A stretch of DNA of 64,000 nucleotides from contig NZ_JBEVTG010000002.1 in NCBI RefSeq assembly GCF_040513375.1, positions 248,001 through 312,000 on the forward strand. The letters are read 5' to 3'. How positions within the stretch are numbered: the first letter of the stretch is position 1; each line of letters begins with the position of its first letter. A program made the position numbers and the translations under genes. Under the pieces are notes generated by a model. That model worked only from the letters and a program-made list of their open reading frames with translations, searched no databases and was not told the origin of the DNA. Below are positions 7,844 to 17,254 of this stretch, piece after piece. The stretch is from Flagellimonas_B algarum. Its GTDB lineage: Bacteria; Bacteroidota; Bacteroidia; Flavobacteriales; Flavobacteriaceae.

Positions 7844-9084
7844 TGCAAAAGCTTTTGGTCATAGGAGCTGTTTGGCCCGAACCCCAAACCACGGCGGCCG
7901 GAGTGCACATGATGCAGCTCTTAAAGGCGTTTCAGCAGGAAGGTTACGACATCCTATTCACAAGTATTGCCACAAAAACCCCGTATTCGGTCGATTTACA
8001 TGAACATGCGATCCAAACCAAATGCATCACGCTCAATGACCCGTCTTTCGACAATTTGATAACGGAACTTCAGCCTGATATCGTCCTCTTCGATCGGTTT
8101 ATGACCGAAGAGCAGTTCGGGTGGCGAGTAGCCGAAAATGCCCCCGAAGCCCTGCGCATCTTGAATACCGAAGATTTACATTCCCTACGTGAAACACGGG
8201 CGATGCTTTCCAAAAAACAGCTGCCTTTCGAACTGGATGCCTGGTTGGCGGGTAAAAAAACCCTTCGCGAATTGGCCAGTATTTACCGTTCCGATCTCAC
8301 CTTGGTCCTTTCGACCTACGAAATGGGATTGTTGGAACAACGGATCGGAATCCCATCCGCTTATGTATCACATTGCCCGTTCTTGATTCCTGAACGCGGG
8401 GCAACCAATACACCTTCTTTGGGTTTTCATGGGCGGAAGGACTTTGTCACCTTTGGTAACGGACGCCATCTTCCAAACACCGACGCCTTACACTATCTTA
8501 AGGACGCCCTATGGCCGATGATCAGAAAGCAACTTCCTGGGGCCAACCTACATGTCTTCGGGGCCTACTTGCCCCAAAGCATTCAAAACATGCATGATGA
8601 TACCCAAGGTTTTTTGGTCAAAGGTTGGATTGCCGATTTAGAGGCTGTGGTCGCTGCATCCAAAGTGGTCTTGGCCCCATTGCGGTTCGGAGCGGGCATC
8701 AAAGGCAAACTGGCGCTGGCCATGCAATGTGGTACCCCCAGCGTGACCACCCCTATTGGGGCTGAAGGTATGGTCGATAAGGAATCCTGGTCAGGGCAAA
8801 TCGGAAATACCCCGGAAGCCTTGGTTGCTGCCGCGGTAGCACTTTATCAATCCGAATCGCAATGGATATCGGCCCAACAACGGGGATTCGAGATCTTGGC
8901 AGATCGGTTTCCTGAAAAGGAAATCCAAAAGCGCTTGTTCCATCAAATTCGGACCATCCGACAAAACCTACGAACACATCGGTTGGCGAATACCATGGGT
9001 AGGATCCTACAACAAGAAGCCTACGCCTCGACAAAATTTATGGGCAGATGGATCGAAGAAAAAAATCGAGGAAACAAAGGTTGA
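7843..9084 (+). CDS. Glycosyltransferase, GT4-like (GT-B fold)
   Basis: The 413-residue protein has an N-terminal Rossmann half beginning LLVIGAVWPEPQTTAAG, a mid-protein FGNGRHLPN motif as in GT1/GT4 enzymes, and a C-terminal donor-binding half with VVLAPLRFGAGIKGKLALAM, where the G-x-G-x-K-x-K stretch and following helix bind the nucleotide sugar. It is cytoplasmic with no membrane segments. It overlaps the helicase stop by one base, which is an odd functional pairing. Donor and acceptor cannot be read from the sequence. Confidence 0.75.
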   Translation: MQKLLVIGAVWPEPQTTAAGVHMMQLLKAFQQEGYDILFTSIATKTPYSVDLHEHAIQTKCITLNDPSFDNLITELQPDIVLFDRFMTEEQFGWRVAENAPEALRILNTEDLHSLRETRAMLSKKQLPFELDAWLAGKKTLRELASIYRSDLTLVLSTYEMGLLEQRIGIPSAYVSHCPFLIPERGATNTPSLGFHGRKDFVTFGNGRHLPNTDALHYLKDALWPMIRKQLPGANLHVFGAYLPQSIQNMHDDTQGFLVKGWIADLEAVVAASKVVLAPLRFGAGIKGKLALAMQCGTPSVTTPIGAEGMVDKESWSGQIGNTPEALVAAAVALYQSESQWISAQQRGFEILADRFPEKEIQKRLFHQIRTIRQNLRTHRLANTMGRILQQEAYASTKFMGRWIEEKNRGNKG

Positions 9085-9091
9085 TTCCTGT

Positions 9092-10234
9092 TTAAATATC
9101 CTTCAAGCTACGTGCCCCCAATTGCACCATGTTATTCTTGAGGTCATCGATCAATAACTCGGCCACATAGTCGCCTCCCAAAGGACCTAAAGCGGCAACG
9201 CCATAAACGAAAGGCCTGCCTGCGAAAACGAAATCAGCGCCTAAATGGAGAGCACGCATGACATCGAGACCACTTCGGACCCCACTATCGAACAGCACGG
9301 GAACGCGACCATCGACCGCTTCGACAATAGCCGGTAAGGCGTCAATTGCCGCTAGGGCCCCATTGAACTGCCTACCGCCGTGGTTGGAAACATAAATACC
9401 GTCCAGTCCTAATGAAACGGCCATATTGGCGTCTTCAGGATGTAATATGCCCTTAATCACTACCGGACCGTCCCAAAGCCGTTTCAAGGCTTCACAATAG
9501 GCCCAATCCAGAGTGCCGCCCAAACGATTACCGACGAAGCCACTAACGAATTTCATGTCGGTATTGTTGGTATAGGTTTCAACCGTTCGCAATCGTGGCA
9601 ATCCGCGTTTTAGGGTATGGTAACTCCAAACCGGATGGGTGATCCCTTGCCAAATCAGTTTTGGGGTGATTTTAGGGGGAATGGCCAAACCGGCCCGTTT
9701 GCTCCGTTCACGGCGACTCGCCATGGGTACATCAGCGGTAACCACCAAAGTATGGAATCCGCTATCTTGGGCGCGTTGCAACAGCGAGTCCCTCACTTGG
9801 GCATCCTTGGGTGGATAGAGTTGAAACCATCCCATCGTACCAACTTTATTTCCAACACGTTCAGGTGTTTCCGTGGCAACGGTGCTCAAACAAAAAGGAA
9901 TGTCTTGTCGTTTGGCGGTAGCCGCCAAATGCAACTCTATTTTGGGCCACATCAACCCTGTCAAACCCACAGGGGCGATACCTATGGGCGCACTGTAGGT
10001 ATGACCGAATAAGGTGGTTTCGGTATTCGCATTGAAGGGTCCCTGACAAAAACGGGGTGTAAAGCGAATAGCGTTCAAGGCGTCTCTATTCGCTTGCAAC
10101 AGGCCTTCATCACCGGTTCCGGAGTCCAAATACTCCCAAGCGACTTTAGGCATTCGTCGAGCCGCTTTCTCGGCCAAATCGGAAATTCTGGGATACCGGT
10201 TCGCAAAGCGTTCTAATTCCTTCGATAGTGCCAT
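9092..10234 (-). CDS. FMN-dependent alpha-hydroxy-acid oxidase/dehydrogenase
   Basis: This 380-residue TIM-barrel protein belongs to the LldD/glycolate-oxidase family, which oxidises L-2-hydroxy acids (lactate, glycolate, mandelate) with FMN. The active-site motif SNHGGRQ carries the catalytic His and an Arg. APIGIAPVGLTGLMWP, VVTADVPM and FDSGVRSGLDVMRAL are the flavin-binding segments. No signal peptide is present. L-lactate is the most usual substrate, but specificity cannot be assigned. It is divergent from menB. Confidence 0.85.
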   Translation of the reverse strand: MALSKELERFANRYPRISDLAEKAARRMPKVAWEYLDSGTGDEGLLQANRDALNAIRFTPRFCQGPFNANTETTLFGHTYSAPIGIAPVGLTGLMWPKIELHLAATAKRQDIPFCLSTVATETPERVGNKVGTMGWFQLYPPKDAQVRDSLLQRAQDSGFHTLVVTADVPMASRRERSKRAGLAIPPKITPKLIWQGITHPVWSYHTLKRGLPRLRTVETYTNNTDMKFVSGFVGNRLGGTLDWAYCEALKRLWDGPVVIKGILHPEDANMAVSLGLDGIYVSNHGGRQFNGALAAIDALPAIVEAVDGRVPVLFDSGVRSGLDVMRALHLGADFVFAGRPFVYGVAALGPLGGDYVAELLIDDLKNNMVQLGARSLKDI

Positions 10235-10301
10235 AGGTGAAATTTAAGGATTTCCCGACAAGCCATGACAAGTTCGGGCTTCAAGAGACTTCCATTCTGT
10301 T

Positions 10302-10309
10302 TATCTTTG
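10302..10309 (+). promoter_or_regulatory. -7 promoter element of menB
   Basis: TATCTTTG matches TAnnTTTG exactly, ending 14 bases before the ATG at 10324. Its position inside the longer upstream frame that begins at 10237 supports the downstream start and implies a very short leader. Confidence 0.5.
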
Positions 10310-10323
10310 GAAAAAATACCTTT

Positions 10324-11166
10324 ATGGCCACACCGAACTGGCAAACCGCCATTGAATTTGATGACATCACCTATACGAAAAGCGATGGGGTAGCCCGAAT
10401 CGCATTCAACCGCCCTGAAGTACGCAACGCATTTCGACCAAAAACCACTAGTGAATTATATCGGGCCTTTTATGATGCCCAAGAAGACACTTCCATCGGA
10501 GTGGTCTTGCTCTCCGGTGAGGGTCCTTCAAAAAAGGATGGGGGATGGGCCTTTTGTAGTGGAGGTGATCAAAAAGCACGGGGCCATCAAGGCTATGTCG
10601 GCGACGATGGGTATCACAGGCTGAACATTCTCGAAGTGCAGCGGCTGATCCGCTTCATGCCCAAAGTGGTCATTGCCGTGGTACCGGGTTGGGCCGTTGG
10701 TGGAGGCCACAGCCTTCATGTGGTCTGTGACATGACATTGGCCAGTAAAGAACACGCCATTTTCAAACAGACCGATGCCGATGTGACCAGTTTCGATGGC
10801 GGATATGGTTCGGCGTACCTCGCTAAAATGGTCGGGCAGAAGAAGGCTCGTGAAATTTTCTTTTTAGGGCGTAATTACTCGGCCCAGGAAGCCTATGAGA
10901 TGGGAATGGTGAATGCCGTGATACCCCATGAAGAACTTGAAGCGACCGCCTTTGAATGGGCTCAAGAAATCTTGGCAAAATCACCGACATCGATTAAAAT
11001 GTTGAAGTTCGCCATGAACCTTACCGATGACGGTATGGTGGGTCAACAAGTATTCGCAGGTGAGGCAACGCGATTGGCGTATATGACCGATGAAGCCATA
11101 GAAGGTAGGAACGCCTTTCTTGAAAAGCGCAAACCGAACTTCGGTAAAAACAAGTGGATTCCGTAA
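10324..11166 (+). CDS. menB: 1,4-dihydroxy-2-naphthoyl-CoA synthase (MenB)
   Basis: A crotonase-fold enzyme of 280 residues that cyclises O-succinylbenzoyl-CoA to DHNA-CoA in menaquinone synthesis. Diagnostic features are FCSGGDQ near residue 80, the oxyanion-hole stretch VPGWAVGGGHSLHV, TDADVTSFDGGYGS with the catalytic Asp/Tyr region, and the ending KRKPNF..NKWIP typical of MenB. The ATG at 10324 gives the usual MATPNWQTA start; the frame extends to 10237, but a perfect -7 box lies in that extension. Other men genes are not in the window. Confidence 0.93.
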   Translation: MATPNWQTAIEFDDITYTKSDGVARIAFNRPEVRNAFRPKTTSELYRAFYDAQEDTSIGVVLLSGEGPSKKDGGWAFCSGGDQKARGHQGYVGDDGYHRLNILEVQRLIRFMPKVVIAVVPGWAVGGGHSLHVVCDMTLASKEHAIFKQTDADVTSFDGGYGSAYLAKMVGQKKAREIFFLGRNYSAQEAYEMGMVNAVIPHEELEATAFEWAQEILAKSPTSIKMLKFAMNLTDDGMVGQQVFAGEATRLAYMTDEAIEGRNAFLEKRKPNFGKNKWIP

Positions 11167-11393
11167 GAATCCTTCAGCTGTAGTGTTCGAAGGGGGTAAA
11201 ATCAAAAAGAGCCCTGTCTATTGACAAAGGCCCTTTTACGAGAACACTATATGAAAATGAAAAAATTTACTTTCGTAATTAAATACATGGTAAATGTAGG
11301 GGGACTTGCCCTCGGATAGAAATTATTGTTGTGAAGTGCCGTCCTTTTGTGGTTAGGACCTGAAAAGCTGTCGTTAAGGCAAAAGAGCGAGGT

Positions 11394-12728
11394 CTATTCG
11401 ATAGCCTTTACCAAATTGGAAAGGAAACCGTTGATGTCGAATTCCGGCTCTTCTGCGAGGCCGGTGCGCACCACGACCAATGATTTGGAAGGGATGACGA
11501 ACACATACTGCCCTTGAAAACCGTTCATGGAATACATATCACGGGGTACATCAGGAAATTTTCCACTTGAATTCAGCCAAAAGTGCGCTCCGTAAATCCC
11601 GTTCGAAAGGGCTGTGGGGGTAACAATATAATCGACCCACTCCGGTTTGAACAGCTGTTCCCCGTTCCATTGACCCCGATCGAGGTAGAGTTGCCCGAAT
11701 CGCGCCCAATCTCGGGTATTGGCCCAACCGTAAGAAGAACCTACGTAATTTCCGGCCACATCGGCTTCGATTAGCATGCTGTGCGCCCCGATCTTATCAA
11801 TGAGATCGCGATAAGGAAAATCAAGGTATTCTTGGTGGGTCCGGAACTGTTGGCGCAAAATCCCTGAAAGAAGATTGGTCGTGCCTGAAGAATAATTCCA
11901 TATTTCGGTGGGGGCGCCGATCAGTGGTTTCGCTTTTTGGGCCAGGGTCATATCGCTTTCAAGGAACAGCATTTTGGTGACATCCGAAATTCCGCCATAG
12001 TCCTCATCCCATTCCAGACCGCTTTGCATCCGCAACAGATGGTTTAGGGTGATGTCCTTTCTGGCATCATCTTTCCATTCGGTAATGGGTGCCGGCCAAT
12101 CAACGGATAATCTTCCTTGTTTTTCCAAGACACCGTAACAAGTGGCCAAGATACTTTTGGTCATCGACCAACCCAAAACCGGGGTGTCCTTGTCGAATCC
12201 GTCCACATAATTCTCATGGAGCAAATGTCCCTTGTAAAGCACCAACAAGGAGCGCGTTTTCTGGACATCGTTATTGCCAAACGGCAGGGCGACGGCTTGT
12301 TGAAAGCGATCATAGTCGATTTCAGGGAAGACCGTATCCAAAGGGATTCCATGACCAAACGGGTAGGGGAGGTCGAGCGCTTCCTTTTCACGTTTGGGGA
12401 TCAGCTTCGTTGTACTGCTTTCATAATCCGAAGTGACCAAAACGGCACCTAGTCCCTCGCGATACACGGCCGTTCGCTCCAAAAGACCATAGACGGCGGC
12501 ACTTGCCGATTTATCGCTACGATCGATAGCGGTAGTCGCTAGTTTAACCAGGGGTACATTGAGGTCGGATTGGATCATCGCCGCGGGTTGATGTCCGGCA
12601 ACATAAACACTCGAAGCCATATATTTTGAGGCGTAGCCGGAAATAATGTTCAGTTTCGGATAGTTGAAAAACACCACCAAACCGATGACCACCACCAACA
12701 AGAGCAAAATTCTTTTGATCCACTTCAT
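11394..12728 (-). CDS. Serine hydrolase, beta-lactamase/class C-like, membrane-anchored
   Basis: A 444-residue protein with a single N-terminal hydrophobic anchor (about 5-22) followed by a penicillin-binding-protein-like domain. The catalytic SxxK is SMTK in the sequence GWSMTKSILA; YSSG in NYSSGTTN is the second (YxN-like) motif. Such enzymes are esterases, peptidases or amidases acting in the periplasm; specificity is unknown. I chose the ATG at 12728 over the in-frame TTG three codons upstream. It is divergent from the pirin gene with only 53 bases between them. Confidence 0.8.
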   Translation of the reverse strand: MKWIKRILLLLVVVIGLVVFFNYPKLNIISGYASKYMASSVYVAGHQPAAMIQSDLNVPLVKLATTAIDRSDKSASAAVYGLLERTAVYREGLGAVLVTSDYESSTTKLIPKREKEALDLPYPFGHGIPLDTVFPEIDYDRFQQAVALPFGNNDVQKTRSLLVLYKGHLLHENYVDGFDKDTPVLGWSMTKSILATCYGVLEKQGRLSVDWPAPITEWKDDARKDITLNHLLRMQSGLEWDEDYGGISDVTKMLFLESDMTLAQKAKPLIGAPTEIWNYSSGTTNLLSGILRQQFRTHQEYLDFPYRDLIDKIGAHSMLIEADVAGNYVGSSYGWANTRDWARFGQLYLDRGQWNGEQLFKPEWVDYIVTPTALSNGIYGAHFWLNSSGKFPDVPRDMYSMNGFQGQYVFVIPSKSLVVVRTGLAEEPEFDINGFLSNLVKAIE

Positions 12729-12781
12729 GTAACGCAAATTGAATTATCGTAATTTGAAAGCTAAAGATACGGAATTGCACT

Positions 12782-13654
12782 ATGTCGAATCTAGGAATGA
12801 TCATTGAAGAACGCAGCCGGGATATCGGGCAGTTTTTGGTAGGCCGTTTGTTGCCTTTCCGTAAAAAACGCATGATCGGCCCCTTTATATTTATCGACCA
12901 TATGGGTCCGACTACGGTGGGGCCCACCCAATACATGGATGTAGACCAACATCCGCATATCGGCCTGTCGACCTTGACCTATATGCTAGAAGGTGAAATC
13001 ATGCATGAAGACAGCATCGGCACCAAACAACGCATCACACCAGGTTCGGTGAATTGGATGACAGCGGGCAGTGGGGTCTCTCATACGGAGCGTAGCCCGG
13101 AAACCTTGCGAAACGGTTCGACCCAGCGTTTGCACGGGTATCAAATCTGGGTGGCCCTGCCCAAAGATCTAGAGGAAATGGAACCCCGATTCCACCACGT
13201 TCCGGCAAACAAATTACCAAGGTGGACCGAAGGTTCGGCGGCCTTCACCCTTGTAGCAGGTTCCGGTTATGGTTTAGAATCACCAGTGCCGGTATATTCT
13301 GACTTGTTTATGGTAGAAATAAAGAATACTGCCGAATTCGCATTGGACGTGCGCGATAAGCTATCTGGGGAAATCGGGATCTGTATCGTCGATGGCGCGA
13401 TCGTCGCCGATGGGGAGACTATCGAAAAAGGCCATATCGTGGTATCCAAAGTAGAAGACACTTGTACCATAACCCTTAGACCGAATTCCCACCTGCTGCT
13501 CTTTGGGGGTGAACCGTTGGCCGAAGAACGGTACATTTATTGGAATTTCGTTTCAAGCTCCAAAGAACGTATCGAGACCGCCAAGGCGGCTTGGAAGGCC
13601 AAGACCTTTCCGATGATGTCCGAAGATCGATCTTATGTGCCCTTACCGAAATGA
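12782..13654 (+). CDS. Pirin family protein
   Basis: A 290-residue bicupin. The N-terminal cupin has the pirin signature FIFIDHMGP and metal ligands in HPHIGLSTLTYMLEGEIMHEDS; GSVNWMTAGSGVSHTER is the second ligand segment. The C-terminal cupin ends with a pirin_C region (LLLFGGEPLAEE). Pirins bind Fe and can act as quercetin dioxygenase-like enzymes or redox-sensitive partners. The stop overlaps the next start (ATGA), beginning a coupled run of four genes up to 17254. Confidence 0.88.
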   Translation: MSNLGMIIEERSRDIGQFLVGRLLPFRKKRMIGPFIFIDHMGPTTVGPTQYMDVDQHPHIGLSTLTYMLEGEIMHEDSIGTKQRITPGSVNWMTAGSGVSHTERSPETLRNGSTQRLHGYQIWVALPKDLEEMEPRFHHVPANKLPRWTEGSAAFTLVAGSGYGLESPVPVYSDLFMVEIKNTAEFALDVRDKLSGEIGICIVDGAIVADGETIEKGHIVVSKVEDTCTITLRPNSHLLLFGGEPLAEERYIYWNFVSSSKERIETAKAAWKAKTFPMMSEDRSYVPLPK

Positions 13655-15135
13655 AGGAACGAATACCTAGCATAACACCAGCAATAGGGCTGTTCCTTTG
13701 GCTCGCCCTATCCATCTCGGCCTGTTCACCAAAGCAACCGGAAAAAGAAGTGGGCTTGTATGCCCGATATTGCGCCAGTTGCCATATGGCTCCGGATATT
13801 AAGGCTTTACCAAAGCATATTTGGGAAAACCAAGTATTACCGGATATGGGCGATCGGATGGAAATCGCGGAAATGTACAACGATCCCAACCTCGCACAAA
13901 CCGGATATCGCCCGAAGATAGGTCTTAACGATTGGGTACGCCTGCAACGGTACATCGTAGCTATGGCCCCTGAAAAGCTGGAACCCATTCGTTATGAAAC
14001 CAAGCCTCAAGATTTATTCAAGGAAATTCCTACGGAAATCCCTGATATTGAATCGGATATCACTTATCTCGAATGGGACGCAGGCTCCGAAAACCTGATG
14101 TTGGGTACCCTGCAAGGGGTTTTATACCAACATCGATTCGACAATTTGCATCCAAAGCCCGTATTTGAAGGGGGAAGTCCCATCACCTGGTTCAATACCG
14201 ACGAAAGCGGGGCATGGGTCACCCAGGTTGGGATTTTGGACCCGTCTGAACGCCAAGAAGGCGCGCTTACGCCTATGGGAACAGCACCGAACATAGCTAT
14301 GGAAGAACCCTTGCACAGACCCGTACATACCCTCATGCAGGATTTGAATGGCGATGGCCGCCAAGAATGGGTCATCTGTGAATTTGGCAACGAAACCGGA
14401 GCGATTAGTATGCTGCAAAGCGTGGACAGCGCCGGTTCTAAAAAAACGACGCTGCTCGCATTGCCAGGAGGCTTAAGAACCATTGCCCAAGACATGGATG
14501 GGGATGCGCGTACCGATTTGGTCGTCATGACCTCGCAAAGCCAAGAAGCCGTGTTTATTCTCTACCAAGAAGAAGATTTGAAATTCAGGGCCGACAAGGT
14601 GCTGGAATTCAGCCCTGTATATGGGAGCAGTTGGTTCGATTTGGTCGACTACGACGGTGATGGCCATTTGGATATCGTAACCGTTCACGGCGACAATGCT
14701 GACAAATCCTATGTCCACAAACCCTACCATGGGCTGCGTATCCATCGAAACGATGGCAGTAACCGTTTCAAGGAAGTTTTTTTCTATCCGATGAATGGCG
14801 CAACACGCTTCGTGGCCGAGGATTTCGATCAAAATGGAAGTCTCGATTTCGCCATAGTGAGTACCTTTCCCGATTACGATCATGCCCCTGAGACCTCCTT
14901 CGTTTTGTTGAAGAACACCGATCCGACCTCATACGGTTTCGAGGCCCATATCTTGAAGCATCCCAATCTTGGACGCTGGTTCTTGATCGATAAGGGTGAT
15001 TTAGATGGGGATGGGGATACCGACCTGGTCTTGAGTGCCTTTACTTACGGATTCACCCCGATACCCCAGGAATTCTCTGAACGCTGGGCTAAGGACAGTC
15101 CTGATGTCTTAATCTTGGAAAATCGTTTGAACTAA
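13651..15135 (+). CDS. Lipoprotein with c-type haem motif and FG-GAP/VCBS propeller
   Basis: A 494-residue protein. The start at 13651 gives a lipoprotein signal with lipobox LSISAC; the frame extends upstream into pirin but without a signal peptide. A single haem-attachment motif CASCH follows about 25 residues after the lipid Cys, then a short cytochrome-like region. The rest is built of calcium-binding FG-GAP/VCBS repeats, seen as DLNGDGRQE, DMDGDARTD, DYDGDGHLD, DFDQNGSLD and DLDGDGDTD. It is probably an outer-membrane or periplasmic electron-carrying surface protein. It overlaps the pirin stop by 4 bases and the amidase start by 1. Confidence 0.8.
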   Translation: MKERIPSITPAIGLFLWLALSISACSPKQPEKEVGLYARYCASCHMAPDIKALPKHIWENQVLPDMGDRMEIAEMYNDPNLAQTGYRPKIGLNDWVRLQRYIVAMAPEKLEPIRYETKPQDLFKEIPTEIPDIESDITYLEWDAGSENLMLGTLQGVLYQHRFDNLHPKPVFEGGSPITWFNTDESGAWVTQVGILDPSERQEGALTPMGTAPNIAMEEPLHRPVHTLMQDLNGDGRQEWVICEFGNETGAISMLQSVDSAGSKKTTLLALPGGLRTIAQDMDGDARTDLVVMTSQSQEAVFILYQEEDLKFRADKVLEFSPVYGSSWFDLVDYDGDGHLDIVTVHGDNADKSYVHKPYHGLRIHRNDGSNRFKEVFFYPMNGATRFVAEDFDQNGSLDFAIVSTFPDYDHAPETSFVLLKNTDPTSYGFEAHILKHPNLGRWFLIDKGDLDGDGDTDLVLSAFTYGFTPIPQEFSERWAKDSPDVLILENRLN

Positions 15136-15806
15136 TGGGAATACGGGCCGCCATACTACTCCTCTTGTTATTGGGCACCATCGGTTGCAAAGACCAATTG
15201 GAGCTGCAGGAGATGCCGATCGAATTCGATGGGCAACGAATCACTTTGACCAAGGATTATCTGGCCCAACGCTACGGCATAATACAAGATCATCCGGAAA
15301 TCGAACCCAAAATAATCGTCTTACATTGGACGGTCATTCCTACCTTAGAGCAATCGTACGAAGCCTTTCAAAAACCGACCTTGCCGAATTGGCGCCCAGA
15401 AATCGAAAGCGTCAGTGGTTTGAACGTTTCTGCCCATTTCTTGGTAGATCATGACGGCACGATCTACCGCTTGATGCCCGAAACCTACATGGCCCGTCAT
15501 GTAATAGGTCTGAACCATTGCGCCATTGGGGTCGAAAATGTCGGCGGGGCTGCCGACCAACCCCTTACCGCAGCACAAGTTGAAGCCAACATCCGATTGA
15601 TCGACTACCTAGCTGGCAAATATCCGATAGACTATTTGATCGGACATTATGAGTACACCCGATTCGAAGAACACCCACTATGGCTCGAAATCGACCCTAC
15701 GTATCGAACCGAAAAAACCGATCCCGGACCGGAATTCATGCAACAGGTCAGGGCAGGTACACAGCATCACCAATTCAAACCGCTACCCAAACCCTCTGAA
15801 AAATGA
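15135..15806 (+). CDS. N-acetylmuramoyl-L-alanine amidase (Amidase_2), lipoprotein
   Basis: A 223-residue lipoprotein (lipobox ending at Cys17, GTIGC). The amidase_2/PGRP fold is marked by IVLHWT (first Zn His at 63), SAHFLVDHDGTIYRL, GVENVGG, and KTDPGPEF, which gives the final ligand region. It should cleave the lactyl-amide bond of peptidoglycan or muropeptides in the periplasm. It is coupled on both sides (1-base and 4-base overlaps) to the haem/FG-GAP lipoprotein and the M14 peptidase, suggesting joint cell-wall peptide processing. Confidence 0.88.
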   Translation: MGIRAAILLLLLLGTIGCKDQLELQEMPIEFDGQRITLTKDYLAQRYGIIQDHPEIEPKIIVLHWTVIPTLEQSYEAFQKPTLPNWRPEIESVSGLNVSAHFLVDHDGTIYRLMPETYMARHVIGLNHCAIGVENVGGAADQPLTAAQVEANIRLIDYLAGKYPIDYLIGHYEYTRFEEHPLWLEIDPTYRTEKTDPGPEFMQQVRAGTQHHQFKPLPKPSEK

Positions 15807-17254
15807 GCAAACAGCTGATCAGTTTTATCTTGTTTTGTACTTGGGCCATCCTTCCGGCCCAAGAATTTACCGCGGATCTTTACGGAACCTACGACCAATT
15901 CAAAGAACCCAGCCTAGACAAACGACGGATCAAATACGCCCAATTGCAACCCTTGGTTTCATCCTATAAAGCGAACCCCAAATTCAAGGTTAACAAGGTT
16001 GGGGAGTCGATTGAAGGTCGTGACCTTAACCTGATCAGTATCGGAAATGGAAAGGAACCGATTTTTTTATGGTCACAAATGCACGGTGATGAGCCGACGG
16101 CCACCATGGCCATTTTCGATATCTTGAACTTTTTCAATAGCGAAGGGTTCGAAACCGAGAAAGCGGCCATACTATCAAAACTAAGTCTTCACTTTTTACC
16201 CATGCTCAATCCGGATGGGGCTGAACGCTACCAACGCCGAAATGCACTGGGCATCGACATCAATCGGGATGCGCTCCGTTTACAATCACCAGAAGGCCGG
16301 ACCCTGAAAAAGGTTCGCGACAGTTTGAATGCTTCTTTCGGGTTCAACCTTCACGATCAAAGCACGTATTACAATGCGGAACGGACGGAAAAACCGGCGA
16401 CCATATCGTACTTGGCTACTGCGTACAATTATGAAAAAGAAATCAATGAAGTCCGTGCCAAGGCCATGCAGGTGATCGTTTTCATGAACGATATCATCCA
16501 AGGTTACGCCCCAGGCCAAGTGGGTCGTTATAGTGATGACTTCGAACCAAGGGCCTTCGGTGACAACATTGCCAAATGGGGTACGAGCCTGATTCTAATT
16601 GAATCGGGTGGATTTCAAAACGATATTGAAAAACAGGAAATCAGAAAATTGAATTACGTTTCCATCTTGGCCGCCCTTTCAACGATCGCTGAGGGATCAT
16701 ATCGCGATATCGCTTTGGAAACGTATGCCAAAATCCCAAGAAACGACAGAAAGTTATTTGATTTGAAAATCTCGAATGCGACCTACTTATTGCGCAACCA
16801 TGCCTATACCATCGATTTGGGCATTTATCGCAATGAGATAGACCATGCCGACCACAATGGGTTTTACTATTCGAGTCGTGTCATAGACCAAGGGGACCTC
16901 TCCACCTTTTACGGTTACCAAACCTTTGATGCAAGCGGATATACCATCGTGCCCCCAAAGGTATCCGAAACCATTTGGGACGGAACGGCTTTAAATGCCA
17001 TGGAATTGCTTTCGAATGGAATTGCCTATTTGCGTTCAGACCGCTTTCCGGAAACTGCATTTACGGAACTCCCGATCCACCTTGTAGGCAGGCGTTTTGA
17101 GCTTCCGCCTTTTCAACTCCAACCCGGTATCAACCCTACCTTTTTCCTGAAGAAAGAAGGCCGTCTCACCCATGCGGTCATCAACGGATTCGTTTTAGAT
17201 CTCAGTTTACCGCTTGAAGATCAAGGTTTCGGTAACGGTTTGAACCTACGCTAG
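15803..17254 (+). CDS. M14-family zinc carboxypeptidase, secreted
   Basis: The 483-residue protein has a signal peptide ending LPAQ (residue 20). Zn ligands are His94 and Glu97 in MHGDE and His184 in NLHDQ; INRD (153-156) corresponds to the substrate-anchoring Asn-Arg, and LIESGG supplies the catalytic Glu. M14 enzymes remove C-terminal residues from peptides, some from peptidoglycan stems. The start overlaps the amidase stop by 4 bases. The C-terminal 180 residues are an added domain without a motif I recognise. The stop overlaps a small convergent minus-strand gene. Confidence 0.87.
   Translation: MSKQLISFILFCTWAILPAQEFTADLYGTYDQFKEPSLDKRRIKYAQLQPLVSSYKANPKFKVNKVGESIEGRDLNLISIGNGKEPIFLWSQMHGDEPTATMAIFDILNFFNSEGFETEKAAILSKLSLHFLPMLNPDGAERYQRRNALGIDINRDALRLQSPEGRTLKKVRDSLNASFGFNLHDQSTYYNAERTEKPATISYLATAYNYEKEINEVRAKAMQVIVFMNDIIQGYAPGQVGRYSDDFEPRAFGDNIAKWGTSLILIESGGFQNDIEKQEIRKLNYVSILAALSTIAEGSYRDIALETYAKIPRNDRKLFDLKISNATYLLRNHAYTIDLGIYRNEIDHADHNGFYYSSRVIDQGDLSTFYGYQTFDASGYTIVPPKVSETIWDGTALNAMELLSNGIAYLRSDRFPETAFTELPIHLVGRRFELPPFQLQPGINPTFFLKKEGRLTHAVINGFVLDLSLPLEDQGFGNGLNLR

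Noticed and set aside
10237..10323. N-terminal extension of MenB from an upstream ATG.
   Set aside because: A perfect -7 box at 10302-10309 lies inside it and MenB proteins begin near the ATG at 10324.
11251..11319. A 22-residue frame starting MKMKKF between menB and the serine hydrolase gene.
   Set aside because: It has a basic start and some hydrophobic residues, but no paralogue, convincing promoter or ribosome site; the region also holds an imperfect hairpin (11203-11240) that may be the menB terminator.
13476..13988. A 170-residue minus-strand frame over the pirin/FG-GAP junction.
   Set aside because: It is antisense to well-supported genes and has no recognisable domain.
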